DNA from: Enoplolaimus lenunculus
Lineage: Eukaryota > Nematoda > Enoplea > Enoplida > Thoracostomopsidae
Reading direction: 5' to 3'
Assembly: GCA_030248215.1 (NCBI GenBank)
Contig: JASANG010002394.1
Location: 39,440-103,439 of the forward strand
DNA length: 64,000 nt
Shown: positions 1-10,404 of the stretch, one piece after another
Position numbering within the stretch: position 1 is the stretch's first letter
Layout: every line of letters starts with the position of its first letter
The notes under the pieces: generated by a model
What the model saw: the letters and a program-made list of their open reading frames with translations, nothing else
What the model was told of the DNA's origin: nothing
The model's database searches: none
Program-made: the position numbers and the translations under genes

Positions 1-83
1 GCGTTTTAATTTGTGACGAGGAAAGTACACAAAGAACGAAGAAGGCATCGTGTTTTTCTGCCCGTGGAAAGATTAGGCGCGCA

Positions 84-232
84 ACGTTTTTCTGTGGGAC
101 TGCAATAGAGTAAACTTACAGGCTTTAGACGAAGTTTATTATTTTGTATTTTACGTTTAGGTATAAGCTTATACATACACTTAGGCTTAGAAATATGCTT
201 ATACTACTGTCACGCATCTGTTTTATATACTC
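84..232. mobile_element. Family A MITE, degraded copy
   Basis: Shows the family A order: GCAACGTTTTTCTGTGGGAC, CTGCAATAGAGTAA, a TTAGGC-type stretch, then ATATGCTTATACTACTGT. The left terminal repeat is eroded. Confidence 0.55.
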
Positions 233-361
233 TGTTTTCTAAAAGAGATGGTGATAATTTCTTAGCTAGCGGAAACTTTAGCAATCACAACCAGGTTGAC
301 AACACAAGGTATATATCATAAAATTTGTTGAAATCCTAACAGAATTCGCACGGCAAACATG

Positions 362-583
362 TGGCCGTATTCTCAAATGTGTGCAGCACCTATTTTCACT
401 AAACATGGTTCCTCAAACAAATGAACTGTGATAAAACTACTAATCTGAGATTGAACCTCGTAGAACTGAAATTAGATAAATATGCTATATTTTATTGCTC
501 TGTGCTCACTCCTGTGGAATTAGTTGAAACTTTATACGACTATCACCAACTGGCGTTAGATGCTACACACATTTGAAAATAAT
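362..583. mobile_element. Family C MITE
   Basis: Inverted ends GGCCGTATTCTCAAATGTGT and ACACACATTTGAAAATA, with the CACCAACTGGCG inner repeat. The interior is more diverged than in other copies. Confidence 0.6.
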
Positions 584-886
584 ACGAACAGTGATTTTAA
601 ACTACTTTTAAATTTTGACTACATACGCACCAAATAAAGCTGAAACGCCCGTCATACGTAATTTGTGTTTGAGTTCTGATTATACACAGCTGAATCATTG
701 TTTTTTGACAGTTTTTATATTTTGATAAATAGATTTTAGACCTTATATATTAGCCTATATTAAGTTCAAAAACAATTCGTTTGCATGACAGTCAAACAAT
801 AGGCGAACCTGGCTTAAGCTTGAGACCGTAATTCAACATTTAACCTAATGATTTAGTTGTGGACTTTATCGCATGCTTACTCAGGC

Positions 887-1105
887 TTAAGAATAAGCTC
901 CGGCACATGTTACTCGCCTAAAACTATTGGGAAGCGATTGGTATTTGCAGATTTTTCTCCAACTAACGCTTAGGTTTAGGCTAACGCCTAATCTTAGGCT
1001 GACGCGTAAGCTTAGGCTTGAGCGTAGGTATCGTGAACTTATGCCTAATCGTAAGCCTAATTCTAAGCCTACGCAAACGCTTGTATTTGACACGAAAGTG
1101 TACTT
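887..1105. repeat. TTAGGC-type degenerate hexamer tract
   Basis: Runs of CTTAGG, GCCTAA and close variants on both strands (for example TAACGCTTAGGTTTAGGC and CGTAAGCCTAATTCTAAGCC). Probably the decayed interior of a family A or B element; no clear ends. Confidence 0.5.
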
Positions 1106-1217
1106 ACAACAGTTAGCTTGCCCATTTAACCCTTCTCACATTGAGTTGCCTGTAGGCAACTAAGCGCAGTGTACATACATTATATAGTATATATCGCACC
1201 GTGTTTAACAATAGCAA

Positions 1218-1395
1218 CACGTATACATAGCACTAAATCACCACAAGACGTGAGAGCCCCCTCGGGTCAAGCGTCAAGCTCCTATAGCTCAGTGGTGATG
1301 GTATATGCCTCCCACTCCAGTCACCGGAGTTCGAATCTTAGCATAAAAGTAGGTCTCAGGGGAAATAGAAAATATTCATGTGAGAAAGGGTTAAA
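1218..1395 (+). mobile_element. tRNA-derived SINE-like element, copy 1
   Basis: A 178-bp unit shared with 2703..2880. It contains a tRNA-like A box (TAGCTCAGTGG, 1285-1295) and B box (GTTCGAATC, 1329-1337) spaced as in a pol III promoter. It begins CGTATACATAGCACTAAATC and ends GAGAAAGGGTTAA. The tRNA-like part does not pair into a complete acceptor stem, so it is a SINE head rather than a working tRNA. It lies 58 bp from Meis exon 8 on the intron side. Confidence 0.75.
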
Positions 1396-1452
1396 ATACA
1401 TCAATTAATAATCGCAGCAAGAATTCATAAATTGAAATACCACTTAACTTAC

Positions 1453-1807
1453 CCAACTCAGAGCCGTTATCCGATGACAAATTGGTCAAATGCGTACTGC
1501 CAGCAGGGGTGACCGCTCCGACAAGACCCAGACCCCCTGTGAGAGGGCCTCCTAATGACGAAATACTCTGCCCTGCCATCGAAGTATGTTGTTGTTGTTG
1601 TTGTTGCATGGACGCCAATGTATGATGCTGTTGTTGTTGTTGCGGGTGGTGATGTTGACTGAGATCACTTAAATGTCCCATATTGACCATCGGTCCCGAA
1701 ACAGGAGGGGGTGCCATCGCTAGTAGACCTCCTCCTGGAGGCGCAGTCGACACAGCTGACGCCTGCGAGGAATAGTGCGCGTGAGGCCCGCCGCCGTTTG
1801 GAAGCAT
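1453..1807 (-). CDS. meis: Meis exon 8: Gln/Gly-rich linker before the homeodomain
   Basis: The exon is 355 bp. It opens in phase 0 after an acceptor CAG at 1808-1810 with MLPNGGGPHAHYSSQ and closes in phase 1 at a GTAAGT donor (1447-1452). The protein is low-complexity, with two Gln runs encoded by CAA repeats (about 1590-1650), His/Gln clusters and Gly-rich stretches. Its end, SSDNGSELG, matches the place where vertebrate Meis1 has SGDNSSEQG just before the exon that starts the homeodomain (known from memory). This is therefore the linker between the PBC-binding domain and the homeodomain. The next exon should encode the acidic DDDDPDK-type stretch and the homeodomain, and it is outside the window. 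The Gln runs could vary in length between alleles. Confidence 0.9.
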
Positions 1808-2069
1808 CTGGTAAATATTTAAGCATTTATATATAGTTCACTTCTTTCTCGTATGAATATTTTCTATTTCATTTCAGATATCATATTATATGCTTTTTTC
1901 ATGAATATTTTGTATTGCATCTGAGATTCTATTTCAAGCTGCAATTCAAACCCCGATAAACCAAGGCTACGTAAATTTTACCAATCCAAAATTTTGTTTG
2001 CAAAGTTCAAAATTTTAAATTCAAATTTAAAAAATATCAAAATTTTACTAGTGTATATACGTCACTTAC

Positions 2070-2648
2070 CCCAGAATGCTCTGGTGACGCCTTGATCATT
2101 TGAGGTGTTTGGTCCCTTGACGAGCCTCCAGGCAATCCTGCTTGCCGTGCAGAATAATCAATTTCGTCACCACCCACACTTGACTGTGGATGACCTAAAC
2201 TGTGACCCCCCATAAATAACGTATTATGATCATGTGACTGTCCGCCGATATCTGCGGTCAAATTTGACTGTCCATTTGAAGTAGTTGCTGATAAGGCAAC
2301 ACCAGTACATTCGGTGCCATGTGAATACCCTGTGACGAGAGCGTGTTGACCCCCTCCTGAACTGCAAACACTACTACTTCCCGAGGGTGAGCCCCCATAA
2401 GACGGCTGTACTCCAGACAGCGGGTAGCCAGAGCCTAAGGCATCTTGGCTTTGATGGGAGCCAACCGGATGAAGAGGGCCTTTCGGTGAATGTTGCTGTA
2501 ACTGTGACGAGCAGGATGGCCCGCCACCTGGACCGCCAATATATCCTGAGGCCGAATCAGGTCGGTCTTCGGCGACTAAATCGATTGGCATTTTGCCTTT
2601 TAAACAGTTGATGTAGCGGTGACAAAAATTGTCGCAAAGCTCATGAAC
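2070..2648 (-). CDS. meis: Meis exon 7: end of the MEIS/PKNOX N-terminal domain plus long linker
   Basis: The exon is 579 bp, phase 0 at both ends, with acceptor CAG at 2649-2651 and donor GTAAGT at 2064-2069. It begins [19 protein letters not shown] followed by [11 protein letters not shown], which is the near-invariant second conserved block (MEIS-B) of Meis/hth proteins and part of the surface that binds PBC cofactors. The remaining roughly 160 residues are Gly/Ser/Gln-rich and contain no motif I recognise. This is much longer than the matching exon of vertebrate Meis1, where only about 20 residues follow LVIDERD before the splice. A tRNA-derived SINE lies 55 bp upstream of the acceptor. 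Confidence 0.95.
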
Positions 2649-2702
2649 CTGAAACAATACGAATTAATTTTAAAATTAATTTTAAAATTTACCCCTTCTA
2701 AC

Positions 2703-2880
2703 CCGTATACATAGCACTAAATCACCACAATATGTGACAGCCCCATCGCGCTCGAGCGTCAAGCTCCTATAGCTGAGTGGTGAAGGTATACGCCTCCCAC
2801 TCCAGTCACTGGAGTTCGAATCCTAGCATAAAAGTATGTCTCAGGGGAAATAGAAAATATTCATGCGAGAAAGGGTTAAG
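2703..2880 (+). mobile_element. tRNA-derived SINE-like element, copy 2
   Basis: Same start and end as copy 1, about 90% alike by eye, in the same orientation. A box TAGCTGAGTGG at 2770-2780 and B box GTTCGAATC at 2814-2822. It sits 55 bp upstream (in gene orientation) of the exon 7 acceptor. The following bases, AGTTGAGGCAACTC, resemble the GAGTTGCC motif near 1141, so the repeat may extend a little further. Confidence 0.75.
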
Positions 2881-3234
2881 TTGAGGCAACTCTGTCTTTT
2901 TGTGAATTTTTAAAAATGGTGCTGCAAAAAATATGAAAACAGCTAAATAAGGTCTAATAGGCACCAAGGTCCATGCCCTTCATTGGTCGAAGAGTTGGAT
3001 TTAATGGCACCTTGGTAGAGGGGTATCACTAGAATTTCATCTAGAGAAGGTATAATGCCACTGTTTTGGTCTCACCCAGAAACCTATGGGAGATATATCT
3101 CAACGATTCACCGCGTATACGCCCCAACATAGGTCCTTTGGGGCCAGCTTTTTCACGGTTGATTTTTCAGCAACTCTAACAATATTTCTGACATTGTCAA
3201 AATGAACACAATTAATACAGACAAGGACCCCCAG

Positions 3235-3438
3235 TCACAAACATGTATCGCACTTATCACCAGTTAGTAATAGGTTTTTAAACTCGGAAATCCTGTAGCT
3301 TCAAATTTGCGTAGACGTGGGACAAGTCCAATCGGATAAATGTGCTGAATTTTAAAACTCACTATTCACTGGTTCGAAAGTTACATGACCTATCACTCAC
3401 AGGTGACAAGCGCATACCTACACATTTGAGAATACGGG
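3235..3438. mobile_element. Family C MITE
   Basis: Left end eroded (ACATGTATCGCACTTATCAC), right end intact (ACACATTTGAGAATACGGGC). The interior carries the family blocks CAGTTAGTAATAGGTTTTTA and TTCACTGGTTCGAAAGTTAC. Confidence 0.7.
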
Positions 3439-3563
3439 CAAACGTATACATAACTTTGGCTTAAGAAATTCCATAGTGGCAATACTATTTTGTTTCGGTC
3501 ATTCAGAAACAAAACTCCTGTTTCCGAAAACCATATAGTATTCACTATAAAAGACTGACACCT

Positions 3564-3789
3564 GAGCCCGTATTCTCAAATCTGTGTAGCGCCAATCGAC
3601 CAGTCGGTGCTAGGCCTTGTAACTTTCGAAAACGTGAACGCTGAGGCTCAAAATTCACAACATTTTTCGCATATGATTTGCTCTATTTCTGTACCAATTT
3701 TGAGTTCAGCAACTTTTTATAGTAAGTGAGTTTGAAAACCTATTGTTAAAACTGATGATAGGTGCTATACACATTTGAGAATATGCGCC
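3564..3789. mobile_element. Family C MITE
   Basis: Inverted ends AGCCCGTATTCTCAAATCTG and CACATTTGAGAATATGCGCC, with the inner blocks GTAACTTTCGAA and ATTTTTCGCATATGATTTGC. It is in the opposite orientation to the copy at 3235. Confidence 0.8.
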
Positions 3790-4355
3790 CTGCTGTTAGA
3801 TTTAGTCTAGCGGACCTAATAAGAGCAAATTTTTTTAGAAATTTAGCAAAAAAAGTTTCTAAGATAATTATCTTCTGTCTATTATATATACAACACTTTA
3901 CACCATCCGTTGCTTTTAAGTTTATTTTTATGCGTTCAATATTTAAGTCTTCGAACAGGTGCTATGATGCTTTTTAGTGCGTACCGCTGTGCACAAATAA
4001 ATTTTTCGCTGACTGCAAGTAGGATCGAAGCGACAGGGGCTCACTCCGTGCGACATCATCGCAATCAGGCGGATCCAGTGGAGGCCCTCCTATGAATGCC
4101 ATGCTGTTCAACAAGGACCAAAACCAAAATTTTGTAGTAAGATGAACAGGTATCACGAAATTTACGTTTGGCTTCTTGCTCGGTGGGATTTTTTCGAACC
4201 TTTTTAAGAAAATTTTCATTGCCTCAGTTTCTTCCGAACAGCTTCTGAGTTGCAAAACTGTAACGAAAAGATAGGCAGATTATCGAAAGCGTGGGTGGTT
4301 TGAAAAAATTCTGCCGGTACGGCAACTTGATACAACCAAAAGCCTAGCAATACAG

Positions 4356-4574
4356 GGCCAAGGTAAAGAACAAGGGCGGAACAGTATTATTAGCATATTC
4401 CTAAGCCTAAGCCGAAGCGTAAGAATAAGCAGATTCCTAAGCGTAAGCCTAAGCGTAAGAATAAGCAGATTCCTAAGCCTAAGCCTACGCCGAGCAAAGA
4501 ATTAGTTTATACCTTAAGCTTGCTCCATTGCAGTCCGACAGAAAAACGTTCCGCCCCTGATCTTTACATGGGCC
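4356..4574. mobile_element. Family A MITE with duplicated hexamer block
   Basis: Ends GGCCAAGGTAAAGAACAAGG and CCTGATCTTTACATGGGCC are inverted repeats. The interior contains two near-identical blocks of TAAGCGTAAGAATAAGCAGATT followed by CTAAGCCTAAGCC hexamers. Flanks match at only 5 of 8 bases, so no clear target duplication remains. Confidence 0.8.
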
Positions 4575-4684
4575 CGATCAAGCAACGGTGTAGCCATGAT
4601 TTCATTTCAGAGGGGTATAAAGTGTAGCAAGTAGTCAATTTTTAGGCAAAGACTCCCTTGCATACACCCGTGGCTTACACACAG

Positions 4685-4942
4685 CGACGGATTCAGAAAT
4701 TTCTCAACGAGGGAGATGACTGGTAAACGTTGCGAAACGCAATAGTCGCTGTATGCTGTATATCTGCCGTTAGATTCTCATTTCTTATTTATTTAGCTCA
4801 AATTTTCTCATGTATAGCACATATTCGAACAGCACCAGCTAAGTGGTTTTATTAGCAGCACAGGAACCTTACCATTTTATCGCCAAAGAATCTAACGGAG
4901 GGGGACGTACGACCCCCCCTGCCCTTTCTCTGAATCCGCACC
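4685..4942. mobile_element. Family I/J element
   Basis: Ends ACGGATTCAGAAATTTCTC and CTTTCTCTGAATCCGCACC are inverted repeats of the GGATCC(G)CC-type family found several times in the window. The G/C homopolymer near the right end (CCCCCCTGCC) is typical of it. Confidence 0.6.
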
Positions 4943-4994
4943 TGTTTACAGGGTCAAAACAATACACTTATAAGTCAGAAAACAAACTGCGTAC

Positions 4995-5045
4995 CTTTTC
5001 AAGCTCCAAAAGATGAAATCGCAATACTTGAATGGCTTGTATCAT
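4995..5045 (-). CDS. meis: Meis exon 6: 51-bp microexon of the PBC-binding domain
   Basis: The exon is exactly 51 bp, phase 0 to phase 0, and encodes MIQAIQVLRFHLLELEK, essentially identical to Meis proteins from flies to vertebrates. Acceptor CAG lies at 5046-5048 after a T-rich tract and the donor is GTACGC at 4989-4994. The size and ends equal the corresponding exon of vertebrate Meis1 as I recall it, so the intron positions are ancestral. The segment forms a helix of the domain that contacts PBC proteins. It is too short to be found by an open-reading-frame scan and was located by translating the reverse strand. Confidence 0.95.
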
Positions 5046-5179
5046 CTGCAAATATATTTAATTTACAAAGTAAAATGTGTGTAGCACTTATCACCAGTTG
5101 GCGGTAAAGCCAGGTACAGCTTTGAAATTTAAAATCAACTGTGCAGAAATAGAATCAGTTGAACATATTCATACCATTT

Positions 5180-5578
5180 AACATGGTTCCAACAAGAACT
5201 CAATTTTGCCGGAAGAGTAATAAAATCAGGAATTGAATTTCTTTGCAGGAACCGGAACAGGAACAGGAGCCGAAGAATTTGAAAATTTTTCATCACCGAA
5301 TTACTGTTGGACTTTTTAGAAAACTTAATCATCAAGATTGGCGAAAACACCACAGAAACAGTTTATTAACAAAACTAAAGTACAAATTGCAGAAACACTC
5401 ATGTCGAAATAATTTTTTTCAAAGACAAAGTTTCCAGTTTTTAAATGATTAGACATAATTTGCCACAAAACCGTAAAAATTTCGGTTGCTGCATCTTTGA
5501 ATACAGAAACAGAAACGGCAACAAGAGTTAAATTTTTGCAGTAAATTCGGACGGAACAGGAATTCCTGTTGAACCCTG
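5180..5578. repeat. Family K element (GGAACC/GGAACAGG type)
   Basis: Begins GTTCCAACAAGAACTC and ends GGAATTCCTGTTGAACCCTG. The interior has GGAACCGGAACAGGAAC arrays around a unique core (AATTACTGTTGGACTTTTTA, AAACACCACAGAAACAG, CAAAGACAAAGTTTCCAG) shared with 38574..38957. Confidence 0.7.
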
Positions 5579-6070
5579 AAAATTACCTACCAAACTTTGT
5601 TAAACCATATGGTATCTGAATTACTTAGCGCAAACCTTAGCGCATGGACCTTTTATGACAAGGCCAAAACCGTTGCAACGATTCAAACTCCTACACATTA
5701 TTAAATCTCAGCTTACATGCGAATGCTAAGCTTAAACGAAATAAACACAGTTTCAATCCGATCAAACTACGATTGGTAATAATTACTCAAAACATTCATT
5801 ATTTATACGACCAATAATAATTGAAGCAAAATTTCAAAATCAAATTTAGTTTCAAAACTTTCGTTGGTTCAAAATCACGAAAATCTTTAAATTTAATTTA
5901 AATCCATGCCTGTGTCGTAAAATTGACTGGAGGCAAATCGAAAACATCAAAGCTTTCGTTTTAAAATTATTACTTGGATTTCGGACGCGTCTGAATGGAC
6001 CTGCACCAACATTAAGTGTGACAGGTTGATTTAAATAATGGAACGCGATGAGTTCAACCATAAGCCTTAC

Positions 6071-6278
6071 GACCCATGTATAGAACAGAGCCGGATCGTT
6101 GTCCGGCGGTGCTGTAATAGTCAGTTGAAGGTTTAGACTAACTTTTTTGCTTAGGCTTAGGTTCATGTTTAGGCTTAGCCTTAGGAATAGGCTCATCCTT
6201 CCCCTTAGGCCTTAGACTTAGGCTTAGGCTTAGGAATATGCTTATACTACTATTCCAGCCGTGTACTATACGTGGGTC
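6071..6278. mobile_element. Family A MITE with 8-bp target duplication
   Basis: Ends GACCCATGTATAGAACAGAG and TGTACTATACGTGGGTC are inverted repeats. The flanks are AGCCTTAC (6063-6070) and AGCCTTGC (6279-6286), 7 of 8 identical. The interior is CTTAGG hexamers. Confidence 0.85.
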
Positions 6279-6282
6279 AGCC

Positions 6283-6452
6283 TTGCGGTGTCGCTATGCG
6301 TTTGATGACGTCCGACGCCGTCGATCACCGTACCGCAACGTACGTTCGCCGCCGCATCGAACAGCATATCAAGTTTTAAACAAAATTTGTTGACGTGCAG
6401 CTTCGGCCGGCGCCGGACGTCACCGCACGAGAAGTATAGAGCCACCCTTAGT
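6283..6452. repeat. GC-rich segment in intron 5
   Basis: A CG-rich stretch (GACGTCCGACGCCGTCGATC, GGCCGGCGCCGGACGTC) in AT-rich surroundings, ending TATAGAGCCACCC. A similar GC-rich block with GGGTGGCACTATA occurs at about 12905-13050, so this may be another repeat family. CpG is abundant in both. Confidence 0.35.
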
Positions 6453-6780
6453 CAGATATCTTAGGTTATTCCTATATACCTAAATATCCAAAAAACAATT
6501 ACCAGCGTAAATTTTTAGTTTAAAATGGATGTCAAAATGCTTGAAAAATTGAAACGTGCCAAAAAATTTGGGGCAATTGATTGTAAACGTGAAAAATCTC
6601 GATTGTGTGAGAGCTGTCTCGGTTTTGACCAGTCCTCGACTCAACCACCCACGCTTAACAATAACTTGCGTACACCCTGACCAAAGCTTTCTAGAATCCG
6701 CCAGGTTGTTGAGTTTCAAATTTAAATTTCAATAACACTAAGACTTAAATTTTGTTCGAACCAGAATGGTAACTAAAAAC

Positions 6781-6925
6781 GGCCCATGTTACATTAAGGG
6801 GCGCCCAGGTTTGTGGTGGGTCCATAAAAGAGTAGGTTTAGATTCCAGATTAAATTTTTTTTGTTTAGGCTTAGGCTTTGGAATACACTTAATCTACTGT
6901 TACGCCGCTTAAAGTAACATTGACC
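6781..6925. mobile_element. Family B MITE next to Meis exon 5
   Basis: Ends GGCCCATGTTACATTAAGGG and GCTTAAAGTAACATTGACC; flanks CTAAAAAC (6773-6780) and ATAAAAAC (6926-6933) are a 7/8 target duplication. It lies 39 bp from exon 5, just inside intron 5. Confidence 0.9.
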
Positions 6926-6964
6926 ATAAAAACAATATATACAAAAATTTAAAAAAAAACATAC

Positions 6965-7015
6965 CAGAGAATCCAATTCGGGGTTCGGCACATAATATGG
7001 TTGATTAATTCTAAT
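6965..7015 (-). CDS. meis: Meis exon 5: 51-bp microexon (IRINQPYYVPNPELDSL)
   Basis: A second 51-bp, phase 0 to phase 0 exon. It encodes IRINQPYYVPNPELDSL, which occupies the place of VRAEKPLFSSNPELDNL in vertebrate Meis1 and resembles the KPYY..DPEVDSL form of Drosophila Homothorax (from memory). The acceptor is CAG at 7016-7018 behind a T-rich tract, and the donor is GTATGT at 6959-6964. Only 39 bp separate its donor side from a family B MITE (6781..6925). The pair of 51-bp exons is a good diagnostic of the Meis gene structure. Confidence 0.93.
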
Positions 7016-7260
7016 CTGAAACAAAAATAACACAAATAAGTATATAAATCAACATAAAAAAGACAAAATATTACTCGCTATATTATTAACATTTTCTCCC
7101 ACTGTCAAAGCCACGGATTTTGTGATTATGTATCAAATTGTAAGCATCACAGGTATTAAATAGTGGGACGAAGCCAAGAATATATACGTATCGAATGCTT
7201 TTCAGTTTTAAATATATAGATATTCAAGTAGCAATTGTAATTGCGAAACTCTTCTTGAAG

Positions 7261-7439
7261 GGCCCTTGTATAGAACAGGGCCGGAACAGTAGTATCGCCA
7301 TATTCCTAAGCCTAAGCCTAAGCGTAAGGATGAGCGTATTCCTTAGCATAAGCCTAAGTAAAAAGAATTAGTCTAAAGCTTAAACTGACTCTATTACAGC
7401 CCCTCCGAAAAACGATCCGGCCCTGTTCTATACATGGGC
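7261..7439. mobile_element. Family A MITE
   Basis: Ends GGCCCTTGTATAGAACAGGG and CCTGTTCTATACATGGGC form near-perfect inverted repeats. Interior order: AGTAGTAT, CTAAGCC hexamers, TTAGTCTAAAGCTTAAAC, CTCTATTACAGCCC. Confidence 0.9.
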
Positions 7440-8399
7440 TCACTTTCCACACTTTTAATGTTAAGGCTTACACTTAAGTTTATGCCTAGGCGATAAAAAA
7501 ACATCACCCAAAAGCTTAGCTTAGGCTTAGGGAAACGTTTTTGTAAGCATAAACCAGGCGTAACTGCGGTAGAAAGTGTACAACAGCGGATAATTGCTTT
7601 ATCAGTTGTGTTCAAGCCAAATTTATTTTTGCCTACTCGGAACAAAACACATATATGTTTAGGTTTAGTTTCGATATCTCTTGTGATTAACCAGTAATGA
7701 TGTTCAGGAATGACATCTGTTCCTTATCCCATATTCGTCTTTATTTGATAGAAGGCAAAAGTTCCACCATCCACATTATTGTTTATTGTTTTCGTAAGCA
7801 TAAGTCTAAAGCCTATTATGGCAACCAACTTCAAATCGTTTAGCACATTTATAAAACTATTTCTTCTCATTTCTATCCGTTAGGTTTTCCATTCATTTGT
7901 TGTGCAACTGTTTCGCTGGCTCATATTAACGATAGCAACATGTCTATAGGGTTAAACCTAAGCCTGAGTCCAAGCTTTAACACAAGCATATGCCTACGCT
8001 TCTTAATCTACCAATTCTCCGGTCTCTCTGGCTCCCGGTAGAACATGCCCTATATCAACATGGGACATTTCGTTTCTCGCCTCTGAATCCATGTGTCTAA
8101 CTGTAGCTTATCACATATCACTGGAAATTTTAAGTTTTTTAAGATTTTACACCACAAATACATAGCTAGTATTGATACGTAATAATTTAGGCATTAAAAC
8201 CAGTTAATATACCACTAAAGCGACTCGTTTTCAGGTTTAGTACAATCGAAACATTTTCAAAAAAAGAAACGTTAGGTTGCGTATCGTCTAATTTGTCAGA
8301 AACCAAAGAGACGACAGCGCCATTTTAGCCAAATCTGCAGAATTTTTTGACGAATGCATATTTGCATATTAACTGTAGATCGTTCCTTAGGCCCACTTG

Positions 8400-8539
8400 A
8401 ATGGCTGTTTCGTTTTGTCGCACGTCTGCAGTAGAGTAGGCTTAGGCTTAGTCTCAGGCTTAGAATTAACCCTTATTTTAACGCTAAGGTTTAGAAATAT
8501 GCTTCATTTTATGTTACCGGCCTGAAAGTAACATTGGTC
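8400..8539. mobile_element. Decayed A/B hybrid MITE
   Basis: A CTGCAGTAGAGTAGGCTTAG block like family A is followed by a family B-like right end (GGCCTGAAAGTAACATTGGTC). Confidence 0.5.
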
Positions 8540-8817
8540 GTCCGGTATATCGTCCCGCGAGGTCTAAAAATCCGTCTATACGGCAGAAGAACGACAATAT
8601 TGTTCAACCTCAATATATCTACAGTACGGCCGTGCAACAATATGGGTTACGGTATTTTTGAGGTTGAAAAATTTCACATGAAACAAACAAAAACAACCAA
8701 ACTGGAAATAATAACTTGAACCGTGAGACTTGGCAAACCACAAAACTATTTTTGCCATTTTTGCCTTATGTTTGTCCATTTCTCGCAAGCATGGAATCAA
8801 CGAGGAATCCATTCAGA

Positions 8818-8965
8818 CCGTGGCATCGTCAACAGGGGTTCAAATGTGATATTTTCTATTAAGATTTAGCACTAAAATTGCGATGTCTACTCTCGCTCGT
8901 GAGCTTTTTTCCAATATTATTACATATGACTTGTGGTCGCCCCGTTAGAAATTTTTGAATCTGCC
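8818..8965. mobile_element. Family I element, partial
   Basis: Carries the family blocks TTTAGCACTAAAATTGCG, CTCGCTCGTGAGC and GTTAGAAATTTTTGAATCTG, a match to the GGATCCGCC end. Confidence 0.5.
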
Positions 8966-9593
8966 GGTGAAAATATTCAAATATTTGCAAATCGAAATTT
9001 AGTGAATGCGAACTCAAATGCTTGGTATATCTTTAGATATTCGTAGGATAACCTATTTGAGCTCGATGTTTACCTATGTGTGCCTTACATGGTGTTATGC
9101 GTAGCAAACCTGTCAACCGCTGAAACATTGCTGTTTTGTTTTCTGTATATTCAGCCGTTTTAGAACGCGAATAATACGAACAGAAAATGATTAATTAGCA
9201 AGATGGAATTTTAGCTCAAACAACCGCTTTGCAACCGAAATTAAATGAATCGGAACTCGGTACTACGGTAGGATGGACCGTGAAAGACTAACCACTAACG
9301 GATACGCTAAGCAAATACCGGTGCTTCCTTCTTCTCGCAGTTAGGCACAGTCAAGGCTGACGCTTATGGAAAGGCTTTGGCTAGTCTTTTACTAAAATTA
9401 AACCTGAGCCTAACCCTAATTCAGATGAGGGAAAGTGTACAAGAACGCGAAAACCTAATACAAACGGTATCATTGAGGACCTGTTTTATACTTAAAGTAA
9501 CGCAGCAAAATCCTCACACAATTGCTCGCCGTGACCTATTTTTACCATACCCCCATTCAGCGAATGCTTTGCACATTTAAGAGTACGGGCCTG

Positions 9594-10224
9594 AGGGGCA
9601 GACTTAATATTACAGGCCGTGAAATTTAACACCCACGTTCATGAGTTAAGAATGAACGGTCCATTGCAAAATAGCTACGCTCATGATACCCCCTACACCC
9701 AAACAACCGAATCGATATTACATGCAAGGGTGGCGTATCAGTTAATTTTAATACGAGGGGGTCAAAGCGAAAAAAAACGACTAAAATATTGATTCTTAAA
9801 GATAAAATTAACAAACCGTTAACGATGGTTCACTAAAGCAATGGCTTCATTTTACAATACTGAACGCAAAATTTCAGCGATCACGGCGTGGGTCCTACCC
9901 CGTTTCACTGCACCGTCCCCTCGATACACACGCAAGTAGCACCTTAAATCTGTGCGCAAGTATGCAGTTAACGTGCATTAATCGTCAAAAAACGCAATAA
10001 ATTGCAAATTTAAAACTGCACTATGCTGTACTAATACAGATTGTAAGTGCGAATTCAATTGTGAACATGTACGCCTGAGCAAAGCCCCTTCATTGTTGTA
10101 AAAACATTTTACGGGGGTACGGCATGGTCTTTTAAATATACAGCGCATAAAATAGCAATTCGTAAACTATGTGAGCTCTAGTAAAGGCGAACGTAGCTAG
10201 AAACATATGATGACTAAAGTAGCG
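9594..10224. other. Intron 4 sequence with no recognised feature
   Basis: No frame, RNA gene or repeat family was recognised. The segment just before it (about 9550-9593) looks like the right end of a family C element (GCACATTTAAGAGTACGGGCC). Confidence 0.4.
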
Positions 10225-10404
10225 GCTAATGTAAAGAACAGGGGCGGAACACTATAATAACCATATTACTAAACCTAAGTCTAAGTGTAAGAATGAGCAT
10301 ATTACTAAGCCTAAGCCAAGCGAAAGAATTAGACTAAAGCTTAATCTTAATACTCGTTTCTAGTCCCACAGAAAAACGTTCCGCACCTGATCTTTATAGG
10401 GACC
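10225..10404. mobile_element. Family A MITE
   Basis: Ends GCTAATGTAAAGAACAGGGG and CCTGATCTTTATAGGGACC; interior hexamers CCTAAG and the block TTAGACTAAAGCTTAATC. Confidence 0.8.

Larger units (their letters stand above)
2881..4355. other. Intron 6 sequence between named elements
   Basis: Apart from the two family C copies, I see a partial family I fragment at about 4068-4205 (GGCGGATCCAGTGGAGG ... TACGTTTGGCTTCTTGCTCG). Nothing recognisable lies in 2881-3234. Confidence 0.4.

Noticed and set aside
887-1105. Interstitial telomere
   Set aside because: The TTAGGC-like hexamers are degenerate and on mixed strands, as in the decayed MITE interiors elsewhere in the window.
1275-1345. A functional tRNA gene
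   Set aside because: A and B boxes are present, but the acceptor stem does not pair and the unit is repeated at 2703 as part of a longer SINE.
1-1452. Homeodomain exon at the left edge
   Set aside because: Neither strand shows WFIN-type homeodomain sequence; the region is repeats and intron.
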